A DNA stretch of 64,000 bases, taken from contig NZ_CP091794.1 of assembly GCF_022024175.1 (NCBI RefSeq), positions 2,108,001-2,172,000 of the forward strand, read 5' to 3'. This document shows positions 18,556 to 27,686 of the stretch, one piece after another. The position numbers were made by a program, and so were the translations under genes. The notes beneath the pieces were generated by a model. The model was not told the origin of the DNA. It did not search any database and was given only the letters and a program-made list of their open reading frames with translations. This DNA is from Prevotella communis. GTDB lineage: Bacteria > Bacteroidota > Bacteroidia > Bacteroidales > Bacteroidaceae. Position 1 is the stretch's first letter; each line of letters starts with the position of its first letter.

Positions 18556-19362
18556 TCAAGCGTTTGTGTTCGCACACAGGTAATTTTCCAACCAATTCGT
18601 CAATTCCACAAACTCTGAAATTGATAGTTGCTCTGGACGCTTGGTTAATGCCGTAGCATATTCATTAAAAAACGGAGAATCAGCAGGTAGCATCTGCTTC
18701 AAGCTGACACGCAACATCTTACGGCGCTGATTAAACGTGGTCTTCACAATACGTTTAAACAGGTCCTCGTTGCATCCTAGTTTCTGTACCTTATTACGCG
18801 TCATGCGTATTACAGCACTCTGCACCTTAGGAGGCGGATTAAACACACCTGGTTCTACCGTGAACAGATACTCCACATCATACCATGCCTGAATCAATAC
18901 GGACAATATGCCATACTGTTTATTACCTGGCTGTGAGGCCATACGCAGGGCCACCTCACGCTGTATCATGCCAGTACAACAAGGAATCAAGTCGCGATTA
19001 TCCAGCATTTTGAAGAATATCTGTGAGGAGATATCATACGGATAATTACCTGTGAGCACAAACTGTTGCCCATCAAACACCTGACGCAGGTCCATCCGCA
19101 GAAAGTCCTCACCCAGGATATTCTCACGCAACTTAGGAAAATGCTCGTTTAGATACTCCACCGACTCACGGTCTATCTCTACCACCTTGAACGGACGGGG
19201 TTTCTCTACGATATACTGTGTCATCACGCCCATACCCGGTCCTACCTCCAGCACAGGTATATCGGGACAGGCATCTACAGTATCAGCAATGCGCTTAGCT
19301 ATAGACAGGTCGGTCAGGAAGTGCTGACCAAGATTCTTTTTCGGTTTTACTTGTTTCATCAT
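18556..19362 (-). CDS. rsmA: 16S rRNA dimethyladenosine transferase RsmA (KsgA)
   Basis: A GTG at 19368 precedes two adjacent ATGs at 19362 and 19359; I take 19362 (268 residues). The start KPKKNLGQHFLTD is diagnostic for RsmA, followed by the SAM-binding VLEVGPGMGVMT and the catalytic LTGNYPYDIS. The family dimethylates two adenines near the 3' end of 16S rRNA during small-subunit maturation. It follows the aminopeptidase gene by about 18 bases and is probably co-transcribed with it. Confidence 0.95.
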   Translation of the reverse strand: MMKQVKPKKNLGQHFLTDLSIAKRIADTVDACPDIPVLEVGPGMGVMTQYIVEKPRPFKVVEIDRESVEYLNEHFPKLRENILGEDFLRMDLRQVFDGQQFVLTGNYPYDISSQIFFKMLDNRDLIPCCTGMIQREVALRMASQPGNKQYGILSVLIQAWYDVEYLFTVEPGVFNPPPKVQSAVIRMTRNKVQKLGCNEDLFKRIVKTTFNQRRKMLRVSLKQMLPADSPFFNEYATALTKRPEQLSISEFVELTNWLENYLCANTNA

Positions 19363-19380
19363 TAGCACAAGTTTTCTTGA

Positions 19381-20778
19381 TTATTCATCCATTTGGAAGA
19401 GCGGGTCTTCGGGCATCACCATCACAGGAGCTGTCTCGTATGCCTTCTTCACCTTAGCAGGTACATATTCATTGGGCACCACTAGGCGGAACATATACTC
19501 ACGGAACCAGCGGTCTGTCATAATCAGGCAGCCCTGTTGTCCCCAAGAGGCACCCCATGAGTTCTCCACCTTCCATTTTGTAGCCTTACCTTTACTGTCA
19601 AGGTCAACAGCCGTCAGTGTCATCGCATGGGTAGAACCACTGTCGAACGTAGATATACGTTCTGCCTTGTTCATACCAAACGAGGTATTAAACAATGCCC
19701 CGTAGTCAAAGTTTTCCGTATCGGCATAACCACGCTTGCGGTCCAGCATCTTACCTACGTCATAAGAAGAATAGAGCTTATGACCAGCTTTCAGAGTATT
19801 GATGGCCATCTCCTCTATATCATCCATTGGCAAATTGACGTATTTCCAGTTGTGTCCGTCATACGTGTGGCGGTCATACTCCACTTCGTAGGTCTTGTAG
19901 TACTCACGACGAGGGTCATTCATTACCATGATAAAAGTACCGTTGAGCGATTTGCCTACCACCTCTTTATAAAAAGACTGTGGGGTATATTCTTTAGGCT
20001 CGCCTACAGTCTGTCCCTTGCTGTTCTTAAAGGCGTAGGTAAACTTCATGGGTGGCTCACCAATGGTGTACTGCAACATGTGGTAGATCTGACTGAGCAT
20101 GCGTGTCTTTGCCTTCTCGATAGCAGATGCCTTCTTGTCTTTCTGCACCATATCACGCAACTGCAGACCGAACTCACGCAGTTTGCTGGCAATCAGGGCA
20201 CGAGCCTTTGAGGTATTGTCACTTGAATATGACTCAGGCATCACCTCCGTAGGCACCAGCCCGTATTTCTCTGTCAGGTCGGCCACGCCACAGAATGTGC
20301 CACCATCATTGATAGGATAATGGAAGAAGAACTGCACACGCTGGTCGTCAATAGGCTTCTTAGCCGTATCAATACAGCCCTGCAGCATCAGGTTGGCCTT
20401 CTCCAACTGGTCATAGAAGAAGAGATAAGCCTGTGAGAACGTCACATTGAGCGAGTCGGTACGCAGGTTGAAGTCAGAGCGCAGCACGTTCAGTCCACTG
20501 AACATCCAGCAGCGGCCAGACGATTTCTGATCTGTGATGCTCTGCTTCTTCGTCTCTATGCTGAAATGCGTATCCAGCGCGCCTGCGTTCTTGCGGTTCT
20601 GCGACAAGTCGTCAATGGCATTCGCGGCAATAGCGTTTACCAATGCACGATCAGCAGGCTGCAGCGCATTCTCGTTTTCAATCTCAGAGAGCATCTTCTT
20701 GCTGATGCCTCCATCTTTCGTTTGTGCCTGCGTCGTCATGGCGACACACAAGGCAGCTAAAATCAGTACGTTTTTCAT
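19381..20778 (-). CDS. pepC: C1-family aminopeptidase (PepC/bleomycin hydrolase type), exported
   Basis: The 465-residue protein starts with a signal peptide (KNVLILAALCVAMTTQAQ), unlike the cytoplasmic PepC of Gram-positive bacteria. The papain-like triad is visible: Cys in KSSGRCWMFSGLN (about residue 90), His in DSGSTHAMTLT and Asn in VENSWGASWG. The family is a hexameric aminopeptidase that trims peptides. In Bacteroidales the exported form probably works in the periplasm on peptide food. Confidence 0.92.
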   Translation of the reverse strand: MKNVLILAALCVAMTTQAQTKDGGISKKMLSEIENENALQPADRALVNAIAANAIDDLSQNRKNAGALDTHFSIETKKQSITDQKSSGRCWMFSGLNVLRSDFNLRTDSLNVTFSQAYLFFYDQLEKANLMLQGCIDTAKKPIDDQRVQFFFHYPINDGGTFCGVADLTEKYGLVPTEVMPESYSSDNTSKARALIASKLREFGLQLRDMVQKDKKASAIEKAKTRMLSQIYHMLQYTIGEPPMKFTYAFKNSKGQTVGEPKEYTPQSFYKEVVGKSLNGTFIMVMNDPRREYYKTYEVEYDRHTYDGHNWKYVNLPMDDIEEMAINTLKAGHKLYSSYDVGKMLDRKRGYADTENFDYGALFNTSFGMNKAERISTFDSGSTHAMTLTAVDLDSKGKATKWKVENSWGASWGQQGCLIMTDRWFREYMFRLVVPNEYVPAKVKKAYETAPVMVMPEDPLFQMDE

Positions 20779-20828
20779 ATTATCAATTTTTACTTTTTAC
20801 TCTTTAACCTTTTTACTTTTTAACCTTT
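20779..20828. repeat. AT-rich intergenic repeat of TTTTTACTCTTTAACC units
   Basis: The spacer between nhaC and the aminopeptidase is built from repeats of TTTTTAC, CTTTTTA and TTAACCTTTT. It resembles the other low-complexity spacers in the window. Confidence 0.6.
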
Positions 20829-22265
20829 TCACTCTTTTACCTTTCTCTTGATCTTCCATCCCAATGCAGCCACAAGAATAGTCATCATGGGACTCAGGAT
20901 ATTAAAGAAGCAATAAGGCAGATAGGCGATGGTAGCCACACCCAGCACCGTGCTCTGCGTCAGTCCGCAGGTATTCCAAGGCACCAGCACACTGGTCACC
21001 GTGGCCGAGTCTTCTGCCGTACGGCTCACCAGCCGTGGTTCGTAGCCCTGCTTCTCATATACGTTCTTAAACATATTCACCGTCAGCACAATACTGATAA
21101 ACTGGTCGCCTGTGGCTGCGTTCAGGAAGAGGCCTGTGCTGGCTGTAGAGGCCACCAGCCCTACCCTGCTCTTCACCCAACTGATTACCACTCTTGTGAT
21201 GCTCTCAATCATACCGCTGGCCACCATCACGGCTCCGAAACACATGGCACAGACAATCAGCCAGATGGTATTCAGCATACCAGCCATGCCACCCGTAGAT
21301 ACCAGCTCGTTGAGTTCTGCCGAGCCCATCTCAATATTTGTAGGACCATAGAATGTCATCACCAGGCCTTTTGTCAGGGCTGCCACACTGCCCAGCTCTG
21401 CATCGCCAGCTATCTCCTTCAGGATATGCGGCTGCAGGATGATGGCCATCACTCCGGCCATCAGGGCCGAGAGGAACAGCACGATGAGCGAGGGCACGCG
21501 CTTCACAATCAGCACGCCGGTAAACACAGGTACCAGAAGCGTCCACAGCGAGATATTAAACTTACCTCCCAGTCCCTCTGTATATTGATGCACATGAATA
21601 CTGTCGTCAGCATCAAAGCCCAGTCCTAATGCCGTAAATATCAGGAGTGTCAACATAAAGACAGGCATCGTGGTCAGCATCATATAGCGTATGTGCTTAA
21701 AGATATCCACACCAGCCGACGAGGATGCCAGGATGGTGGTATCACTCAGGGGCGACATCTTATCACCGAAATAGGCACCAGAGATGATGGCGCCTGCAGC
21801 AATGGCCTCGCTAACGCCCAGCGCATGACTGATACCCAGCAATGCCACACCTATCGTGGCTATCGTGGTCCACGAACTGCCTGAGAGCAGCGACACCAGC
21901 GCACAGATTACGCAGGCACAAAGCAGGAAAAACTGGGGCGACAACATCTGCACGCCATAATATATCAGCGTGGGCACCACGCCACTTATCATCCACGCTC
22001 CTGCCAGCATACCTACTGCCAGCAGTATCAGTATCATAATAGCCACGCCGCCCACGGTTTTCTCTATCTGCTGCTCAAACGATTTCCATGGCTCCTTGTA
22101 GAATACCATCGAGATAAACACGCACACAGCCATAGCTGCCAATAGAGACACCTGACTGCCACCGCTCAGCGAATCACTGCCAAACAGCGCAATAACCACA
22201 GCCAGCAGACCTATCAGGACCACTAGTGGAATAGCTGCTACAAGAGGATGAGGGAGTTCTTTCAT
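20829..22265 (-). CDS. nhaC: Na+/H+ antiporter, NhaC family
   Basis: The ATG at 22265 (MKELPHPLVAAIPLVVLIG) gives 478 residues; an in-frame TTG at 22292 is too close to the promoter at 22290-22297 to be used. About twelve hydrophobic segments and signatures such as GDKMSPLSDTTILASS and SGSSWTTIATIGVALLGI fit NhaC. The protein exports sodium in exchange for protons in the inner membrane. It reads toward the aminopeptidase gene. Confidence 0.9.
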   Translation of the reverse strand: MKELPHPLVAAIPLVVLIGLLAVVIALFGSDSLSGGSQVSLLAAMAVCVFISMVFYKEPWKSFEQQIEKTVGGVAIMILILLAVGMLAGAWMISGVVPTLIYYGVQMLSPQFFLLCACVICALVSLLSGSSWTTIATIGVALLGISHALGVSEAIAAGAIISGAYFGDKMSPLSDTTILASSSAGVDIFKHIRYMMLTTMPVFMLTLLIFTALGLGFDADDSIHVHQYTEGLGGKFNISLWTLLVPVFTGVLIVKRVPSLIVLFLSALMAGVMAIILQPHILKEIAGDAELGSVAALTKGLVMTFYGPTNIEMGSAELNELVSTGGMAGMLNTIWLIVCAMCFGAVMVASGMIESITRVVISWVKSRVGLVASTASTGLFLNAATGDQFISIVLTVNMFKNVYEKQGYEPRLVSRTAEDSATVTSVLVPWNTCGLTQSTVLGVATIAYLPYCFFNILSPMMTILVAALGWKIKRKVKE

Positions 22266-22289
22266 CAATATCACATAAATTTCAGTGTG

Positions 22290-22297
22290 CAAATTTA
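22290..22297 (-). promoter_or_regulatory. -7 promoter element for nhaC
   Basis: TAAATTTG on the minus strand fits TAnnTTTG and lies 24 bases before the ATG at 22265. Confidence 0.55.
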
Positions 22298-22429
22298 CAA
22301 AATAAATCGCAAAAAAGTAAATTTACACTTATATATTTGTATTTGTGAGAAAACATACTTTATTTTGGAAGCAAACATATTGATGAGAACAGCCACATTG
22401 AGAAATGTCGCAATAATAACGACAGATGA

Positions 22430-23323
22430 TTATTTCCCAACGAACTGGCTCGGACTGAGACCCGTGATGCGCTTGAAGAGGCGGGTGAAATGATGGGGAA
22501 AGTCGAAACCCAACAGGCGGGAGGTCTCGCTGACGTTATGCCCTTGCATCAAAAGACTTTTCGCCTGATTGATGACATAATTATGTATATAACCGATAGC
22601 AGTGCCGCCCGTGGCCTTGTGGACAATGTCACCAAAGTATCGGGGAGAATAAGCCAGTTGGGAGGCACACCAGGCTACAGTGGGCAAGCCTTGCGACAAT
22701 TGTCGGTTCTCGCGAAAATAGGTATGCAGTAAGCTATGGAAACGCTTTAGCAGGTCGGTCTCTCCCCTATTCTCTTCCGATAACTGGCGCAAATAGATAC
22801 GATTGCAGTATTCCAGTATCAGGTGCAAATAAGCCAACAGCACACTTCGGAGTGAAGGGGAATCCTCATGCGCCTGCAACTCTTGTCGCATCTGAGCCAC
22901 CAACTGCGTGATGCAAAGCCACTCGTCTGGATCCATGCGCAGCGAGCCATCGAAGAAATACGAGAAGAACTGATAGTGATCAATCTGACGCTCCAATTCG
23001 CTGCCGTGCAACAGCTCAGGCGACCATAGCAGCACCCAACCACTTAACGAGATGCGCTCACCATTGTCCTCCAGTCCGCCTATTTGTCCTGGTTCCACTG
23101 CAATGATAGAACCATCGCTCACCTGCAATTTCCGCATGCCGTATGAGAGATTGAAGGGGAACTGTCGTTGGATGAACAACCCATACACACCATAGTTGTT
23201 CAAGCTGTGACGAAAGGGTGCCAGCTCGTCATAATGGATGATGCTAATTAATGGGTGCAACACCGGTGCATCCACAAAACGAGCATAGTCGTTGGGGCTG
23301 TCTAACTTCAAAATATTCCTCAT
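22430..23323 (-). CDS. AraC-family transcriptional regulator, divergent to the YqhD-like gene
   Basis: The promoter TATCTTTG at 23332-23339 places the start at the ATG at 23323 (MRNILKLDSPNDYARFVDAP), giving 297 residues. The N-terminal part is a cupin-like sensor, and the C-terminal 100 residues are an AraC DNA-binding domain with two helix-turn-helix units (TVAWCASQLAYSPRYFGDIV, and HNVSETSRLLGFDFPHHFTR leading to FKRITGLSPSQF). It is transcribed away from an iron alcohol dehydrogenase, the arrangement seen for YqhC and YqhD in enterics, so it probably controls that gene cluster in response to aldehydes or related ligands. Confidence 0.9.
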   Translation of the reverse strand: MRNILKLDSPNDYARFVDAPVLHPLISIIHYDELAPFRHSLNNYGVYGLFIQRQFPFNLSYGMRKLQVSDGSIIAVEPGQIGGLEDNGERISLSGWVLLWSPELLHGSELERQIDHYQFFSYFFDGSLRMDPDEWLCITQLVAQMRQELQAHEDSPSLRSVLLAYLHLILEYCNRIYLRQLSEENRGETDLLKRFHSLLHTYFRENRQLSQGLPTVAWCASQLAYSPRYFGDIVHKATGGTAIGYIHNYVINQAKSLLMQGHNVSETSRLLGFDFPHHFTRLFKRITGLSPSQFVGK

Positions 23324-23331
23324 ATTGGTGG

Positions 23332-23339
23332 CAAAGATA
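23332..23339 (-). promoter_or_regulatory. -7 promoter element for the AraC regulator
   Basis: TATCTTTG on the minus strand is only 8 bases before the ATG at 23323, so the leader is very short. Confidence 0.6.
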
Positions 23340-23356
23340 CGCAAAATAATCTAATA

Positions 23357-23434
23357 ATGGTATATATTTTACGTTATTTAAGCACTTTCTGCGGAATTGG
23401 TATATAATCAGCCAATTTGTGTAATACCTATATA
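23357..23434. promoter_or_regulatory. Possible AraC-regulator binding sites
   Basis: ATGGTATATA (23357-23366) and TTGGTATATA (23397-23406) are direct repeats exactly 40 bases apart, about four helical turns. TACCTATATA (23425-23434) is a related inverted copy. They lie between the two divergent promoters. The assignment is inference. Confidence 0.35.
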
Positions 23435-23446
23435 ATATATTATGTG

Positions 23447-23454
23447 TACTTTTG
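23447..23454 (+). promoter_or_regulatory. -7 promoter element for the YqhD-like operon
   Basis: TACTTTTG followed by CACCC, 27 bases before the ATG at 23482. No -33 TTTG is present at the usual spacing, as expected for a promoter that needs an activator. Confidence 0.6.
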
Positions 23455-23481
23455 CACCCAGAAACTTAAAACAGAATAATT

Positions 23482-24648
23482 ATGTTAGGCAATTTTACAT
23501 TCCACAATCCTACGAAGTTACACTTCGGTGAGGATTCTTTAAGCAAACTGAGTGAAGAACTGAAGAACTATGGCAAGAAGGTGATGCTCTGCTATGGCGG
23601 TGGCAGCATTAAGCGCAACGGCATCTACGATCAGGTGATGGCCGAGCTGAAGAAGGCAGGCTGCGAGGTGGTAGAGATAGCCGGTGTGATGCCCAATCCT
23701 ACTATAGAGAAGGTATTAGAGGGAGCCCACATGGCTCGCCAGGAGAATGTGGATTTCATCCTTGGTGTGGGCGGCGGCTCTACCGTTGACTACTGTAAGG
23801 CCGTAGCCGGAAGTGCTTGGTACGATGGTGACCCTTGGGAGTATTACTTCAAGAACTGGCAACCGATGACCTGCCGTTGGATTCCTGTGGGTTGTGTGCT
23901 CACAATGGCTGGCACTGGCTCTGAGATGGACAGCTGTTCGGTTATCTCCAGCCATACGGAGAACCGCAAGTTGTTCTATAACTTCCGTAACCCCGACTTC
24001 TCCATCCTCAATCCTCGCTTCACCTTCACTGTTCCCAAGTATCAGATGGTGGCTGGTATCTACGACATCATGAGTCATATTCTGGAGCAGTATCTCTCTG
24101 GCACCGACGACAACACCAGCGACTATATCGCCGAAGGACTGATGCGCTCACTTATCGTCAGCAGCCGCAAGGCTAACGTGAATCCTGAGGACTACGAGGC
24201 TCGTTCGAACATCATGTGGACAGCCACTTGGGCACTCAACACACTCATCGACCGCGCTAAGGCCACCGACTGGATGGTGCACATGCTGGGTCAGGCTGTG
24301 GCTGCCTATACCGATGCCACTCACGGTCACACCCTCGCTGCCGTCAGCGGTGCCTACTACCGTCTGCTCATCAGCAAGTCGCCCGATGCCGTGCAGAAGT
24401 TCAAGCGTCTGGCCATGAACGTATGGGGCGTTTCTGCCGAGGTTAAGACCGACGAGCAGGTTGCGATGGAAGGTCTGGAGACGATGGAGCAGTGGATGCG
24501 CGAACTGGGATTGGCGATGAATATCACCGAATGTGGTGCCAAGCCAGAGTTGATTGAGGGAATGGCTGATGCCTGCCCCATCTGTCAGGGTGGCTACTAC
24601 ATTCTGAATCGCGATGAGGTTGTACAGGTACTGAAGGATAGCCTGTAA
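23482..24648 (+). CDS. Iron-containing alcohol dehydrogenase, YqhD/butanol dehydrogenase type
   Basis: The 388-residue protein matches the YqhD/BdhA group: NFTFHNPTKLHFGED at the start, GGGSIKRNGIYDQV, the cofactor loop VGGGSTVDYCKA, and metal-ligand histidines in the SHILEQYLSG and THGHTLAAVSGAYY regions. Such enzymes reduce aldehydes to alcohols with NADPH and protect against toxic short aldehydes. It is the first gene of a cluster of seven that runs to 30942. Confidence 0.93.
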   Translation: MLGNFTFHNPTKLHFGEDSLSKLSEELKNYGKKVMLCYGGGSIKRNGIYDQVMAELKKAGCEVVEIAGVMPNPTIEKVLEGAHMARQENVDFILGVGGGSTVDYCKAVAGSAWYDGDPWEYYFKNWQPMTCRWIPVGCVLTMAGTGSEMDSCSVISSHTENRKLFYNFRNPDFSILNPRFTFTVPKYQMVAGIYDIMSHILEQYLSGTDDNTSDYIAEGLMRSLIVSSRKANVNPEDYEARSNIMWTATWALNTLIDRAKATDWMVHMLGQAVAAYTDATHGHTLAAVSGAYYRLLISKSPDAVQKFKRLAMNVWGVSAEVKTDEQVAMEGLETMEQWMRELGLAMNITECGAKPELIEGMADACPICQGGYYILNRDEVVQVLKDSL

Positions 24649-24676
24649 TTAATTGAAAATTGAAAATTGAGAATTG
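24649..24676. repeat. AATTGA-type intergenic repeat overlapping the next start codon
   Basis: The spacer is made of AATTGAAAATTGAAAATTG and GAGAATTGAG units. The only possible upstream start of the next gene, a TTG, lies inside it. A related run is at 44156-44199. Confidence 0.7.
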
Positions 24677-26026
24677 AGAATTAAAGCTTTATTGCTGAGT
24701 CTTATGATAGCAGCAAACGGTTTCGCTCAGGGCGTGATTGATGTGCACAGCCACATCATCACTCCTGAGTTTGTGTCGGCTCTTGAAACAGAGGGACGTG
24801 TGATGGACGAGGGATTCCCCTTGCCGAAGTACAATGTGGAGAATCATCTCAGATGGATGGACGAGGCTGGTGTGGAGACATCGGTGTTGACATTGGCAGC
24901 TCCACAACCATCGTCAGCGGAAGTGGTGAGGCAAACCAACGAGACAGCCGCTCGCATCAAGAAGGAACACCCCGGACGATTCCTGTTCTGTGCTGCCCTA
25001 CCCCTGCCTGATGTATCGAAAGCCATCGAAGAGGCGAAGTTTGCACTTGATGTATTGAAGGCTGACGGCATTAAACTGGCAACAAACGTAAACGGACAGT
25101 ATCTAGGTGCACCCGAACTCGACACGCTTTTCTCTGTGTTGAATGAGCGCAAGGCTATTGTCATCCTGCATCCGCATCGCCCCGAGCCAGTAAATAAGCA
25201 GGTGATGCAGCAGACACCGCTCGCCATGCAGGAGTATCTCTCAGAAACCACCCGTGCCGTGTCGAACATGATTTCACGCAATGTGCTGGCTCGCTACAAT
25301 GACATCAAGGTGGTGGTTCCCCATTGCGGTGCCTATCTGCCTTTGGCTATTCCCCGCATGAAGTCGCTGACGCCCGTGATGCAGACCAACAAGATGGTAG
25401 GTGAGATTGACTACGAGGCCAACCTCCGCACCCTCTATTACGACCTTGCGGGGGCACACTCTCCAGAGGTCATCCACATGCTGCTCACCATCACCACGCC
25501 CGACCACCTGCTCTATGGTTCCGACTATCCCTACGTGGCCCCACAGGTGCTCACGCAGAGTCTGGCGAGGATGAAGGACTATCTCTCGAAAGAACCTGAC
25601 CTCGCACCGTTCAAGGAGATGATTCTATGGAAGAATGCCCAAAGCCTCACCCAATCACTATCTACTCCCCTCCATCACAGGGAGGGGCAAGGAGGAGGGT
25701 CTCTTATAGTCCGCATTGCTGAGATTGAGGTCTATCCGCAGTATTTGCAGGAATACTTAGCTTTTGCCAACGAGGTGGATCGCCTGAGTATAGAGCGCGA
25801 GCCAGGCGTCATCTGCCTCTACCCGATGCAGAGTGCCGAAGACTCTACAAAGATTCGCATTCTTGAAATCTACGCCTCTGATGAAGCTTATCAGCAACAT
25901 CTGAAGACAGAGCACTTCCAGAAGTACAAGCAGGGCACGCTTCATATGGTGAAAGACCTGAAACTGCCCACCATGAAGCCACTCGACCCAGAGACAATGA
26001 AACTGATATTCAAAAAACAACGATAA
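24674..26026 (+). CDS. Exported amidohydrolase (ACMSD-like) fused to a C-terminal ABM monooxygenase-like domain
   Basis: The start must be the TTG at 24674, since a TGA lies directly upstream in frame and the first ATG (24704) would cut the signal peptide RIKALLLSLMIAANGFAQ. Residues about 20-330 are an amidohydrolase-2 barrel: DVHSHIITPEF, ILHPHRPEP, VVPHCGAYLPLA, LLYGSDYPYVAP. After a Gly-rich linker (HHREGQGGGS), residues about 345-450 form an antibiotic-biosynthesis-monooxygenase (YgiN-like) fold (IAEIEVYPQYLQEYLAFANE). The linker is encoded by a GC-rich hairpin at 25667-25687. Decarboxylation or hydrolysis of an unknown aromatic or unsaturated acid is possible. Confidence 0.82.
   Translation: MRIKALLLSLMIAANGFAQGVIDVHSHIITPEFVSALETEGRVMDEGFPLPKYNVENHLRWMDEAGVETSVLTLAAPQPSSAEVVRQTNETAARIKKEHPGRFLFCAALPLPDVSKAIEEAKFALDVLKADGIKLATNVNGQYLGAPELDTLFSVLNERKAIVILHPHRPEPVNKQVMQQTPLAMQEYLSETTRAVSNMISRNVLARYNDIKVVVPHCGAYLPLAIPRMKSLTPVMQTNKMVGEIDYEANLRTLYYDLAGAHSPEVIHMLLTITTPDHLLYGSDYPYVAPQVLTQSLARMKDYLSKEPDLAPFKEMILWKNAQSLTQSLSTPLHHREGQGGGSLIVRIAEIEVYPQYLQEYLAFANEVDRLSIEREPGVICLYPMQSAEDSTKIRILEIYASDEAYQQHLKTEHFQKYKQGTLHMVKDLKLPTMKPLDPETMKLIFKKQR
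25667..25687. repeat. CCCCTCC/GGAGGGG hairpin inside a coding linker
   Basis: CCCCTCC (25667-25673) and GGAGGGG (25681-25687) form a 7-bp stem in frame between two domains. A relative with CCCCTCTC/GAGAGGGG lies at 27030-27051 in the next gene. Confidence 0.7.
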
Positions 26027-26028
26027 CG

Positions 26029-27135
26029 ATGCAAAAGATTTTATCATTCTTAGCAGCAATGTTGTTCTGCTGCTGTTCCGCAGATAACGAAGTGAAGGCT
26101 GAGGAACCTGCAAATACAGCCAAGACGCTTGTGGTATATTACAGCTATACAGGTAACTGCCGTGAGATAGTAAATACGCTGACCAGTCAGATAGAGGCTG
26201 ACGTGCTGGAGATTCAGCCTGCAGAAAAGGGACTAAGGTACGAGGCAAACAATTATGCCCTTGGTACTCAGTTGCTGAATGCCATCAAGGCTAATCCTAA
26301 CGATGTCAGCAGTTACCCAGCCATCGACCCTGTAACGACATCGCTCAGCGACTACCAGAACATCATCATTGTCACCCCGTTGTGGTGGAGTCAGATGGCT
26401 GCCATCATGCAGTCTTACCTGTTTCAGAGTGCCTCTCAGATGGCAGGAAAGCACGTCGGCATGATTGTATCAAGTCATTCGAGTAGCATCAGCGGTGTGG
26501 TAAATGATGCCAAACGACTATTGCCTGATGTGACATGGATGGGTGATGCGTTGTGGATTAACGCCAGCAACCACAGTAATCGTGCCACACTGATAGAAAA
26601 CTGGCTCAAGACACTGACTTTCGCAGAAAAGAATACTACTATGGATAAGATATATATCACCATCGGCGGACAAACGCAAAGCGCGACACTGGTCGATAAT
26701 GAAGCTACACGCGAGTTGATTGCGGCACTTCAGGATGCCTCCATAACAGTTACTCTTAACGACAACGATTTTGAGATATGGGGTTCTTTAGGCAAATCGC
26801 TGACAACGAAAAACGAGCAGATGACAGCCCTACCCGGAGACATCGTGCTTTATAACGGCAGCAACATATGCATCTTCTACGAGTCAAACTCTTGGAGCTA
26901 TACTCGTTTAGGACATATCGACGGACTGTCAGAAAATGAGCTTCGCACATTCCTCAAAGCAGGCGAAAGCAACATCAGTGTTACCCTGTCGCTTGCAAAG
27001 CCTACTGGCATCAAGGGCCTCTCCCCCAACCCCTCTCCAGTTAGAGAGGGGAGAATTTACTCCCTGAATGGTGTGAAGATTGAGAATCCATCTAAGGGAA
27101 TATATATAAAGAATGGTAAAAAAGTTATATTATGA
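26029..27135 (+). CDS. Lipoprotein with flavodoxin and cyclophilin-like domains and a C-terminal tail
   Basis: The 368-residue protein begins with a lipoprotein signal (KILSFLAAMLFCCCSADN). Residues about 33-200 are a flavodoxin (TLVVYYSYTGNCREI phosphate loop, IIIVTPLWWSQMA). Residues about 205-310 look like the bacterial cyclophilin-like fold (KIYITIGGQTQSATL, ALPGDIVLYNGSNICIFY, YTRLGHIDGL). A linker (SPNPSPVREG) encoded by a hairpin leads to a C-terminal tail IYSLNGVKIENPSKGIYIKN, like the tails of other secreted proteins in this window. An exported flavodoxin is unusual. The stop overlaps the next start. Confidence 0.82.
   Translation: MQKILSFLAAMLFCCCSADNEVKAEEPANTAKTLVVYYSYTGNCREIVNTLTSQIEADVLEIQPAEKGLRYEANNYALGTQLLNAIKANPNDVSSYPAIDPVTTSLSDYQNIIIVTPLWWSQMAAIMQSYLFQSASQMAGKHVGMIVSSHSSSISGVVNDAKRLLPDVTWMGDALWINASNHSNRATLIENWLKTLTFAEKNTTMDKIYITIGGQTQSATLVDNEATRELIAALQDASITVTLNDNDFEIWGSLGKSLTTKNEQMTALPGDIVLYNGSNICIFYESNSWSYTRLGHIDGLSENELRTFLKAGESNISVTLSLAKPTGIKGLSPNPSPVREGRIYSLNGVKIENPSKGIYIKNGKKVIL
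27030..27051. repeat. CCCCTCTC/GAGAGGGG hairpin inside a coding linker
   Basis: An 8-bp stem (27030-27037 with 27044-27051) and a 6-base loop encode the linker between the cyclophilin-like domain and the C-terminal tail. It is related to the hairpin at 25667. Confidence 0.7.
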
Positions 27136-27668
27136 AAAAAGTTATAGTTATTTCCACAAGTCTGCGTCACGGCTCAAACAGCGACATGTTAGCAGACAAA
27201 TTCGTTGAAGGAGCAAAGACTGCTGGAAACGAAGTAGAGAAGATTTCTCTTGTAGGTAAGAATATACAGTTTTGCAAAGGCTGCTTTGGTTGCCAAAAGC
27301 TGGGTCGCTGTGTCATCAACGACGATGTGAACGACATCATGGCAAAGGTACTGGAGGCCGATGTAGTATGTTGGGCTACACCAATTTACTATTATGAGAT
27401 GAGCGGACAGATGAAGACCCTCATAGACCGCATGAATGCGATGTATGAACAGGATTATGCGTTTCGTGACGTCTATCTGCTGACAACGGCTGCAGAGGAT
27501 GATGAGCAGACGCCGAAGCGTGCCGAAATGGGCTTGACGGGCTGGATAGACTGCTATCCCAAAAGTCACCTGGCAGGAACGCTTTTCTGCGGAGGTGTGA
27601 ATGACCCTCGTGAGATTGAGGGTAATCCCAAACTGCAGGAGGCTTTTGAATTAGGAGAAAATGTATAA
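27132..27668 (+). CDS. NADPH-dependent FMN reductase/flavodoxin family protein
   Basis: The 178-residue cytoplasmic protein starts KKVIVISTSLRHGSNSDMLA, the FMN phosphate loop of this family, and has FCKGCFGCQKLGRC, a cysteine group seen in iron-sulfur flavoproteins, and ATPIYYYEMSGQMKTLIDRM. It probably transfers electrons by FMN. The start overlaps the exported flavodoxin by four bases, so the two are coupled and may handle related substrates on the two sides of the membrane. Confidence 0.87.
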   Translation: MKKVIVISTSLRHGSNSDMLADKFVEGAKTAGNEVEKISLVGKNIQFCKGCFGCQKLGRCVINDDVNDIMAKVLEADVVCWATPIYYYEMSGQMKTLIDRMNAMYEQDYAFRDVYLLTTAAEDDEQTPKRAEMGLTGWIDCYPKSHLAGTLFCGGVNDPREIEGNPKLQEAFELGENV

Positions 27669-27686
27669 TATAGAAAGTAGAGAAGA

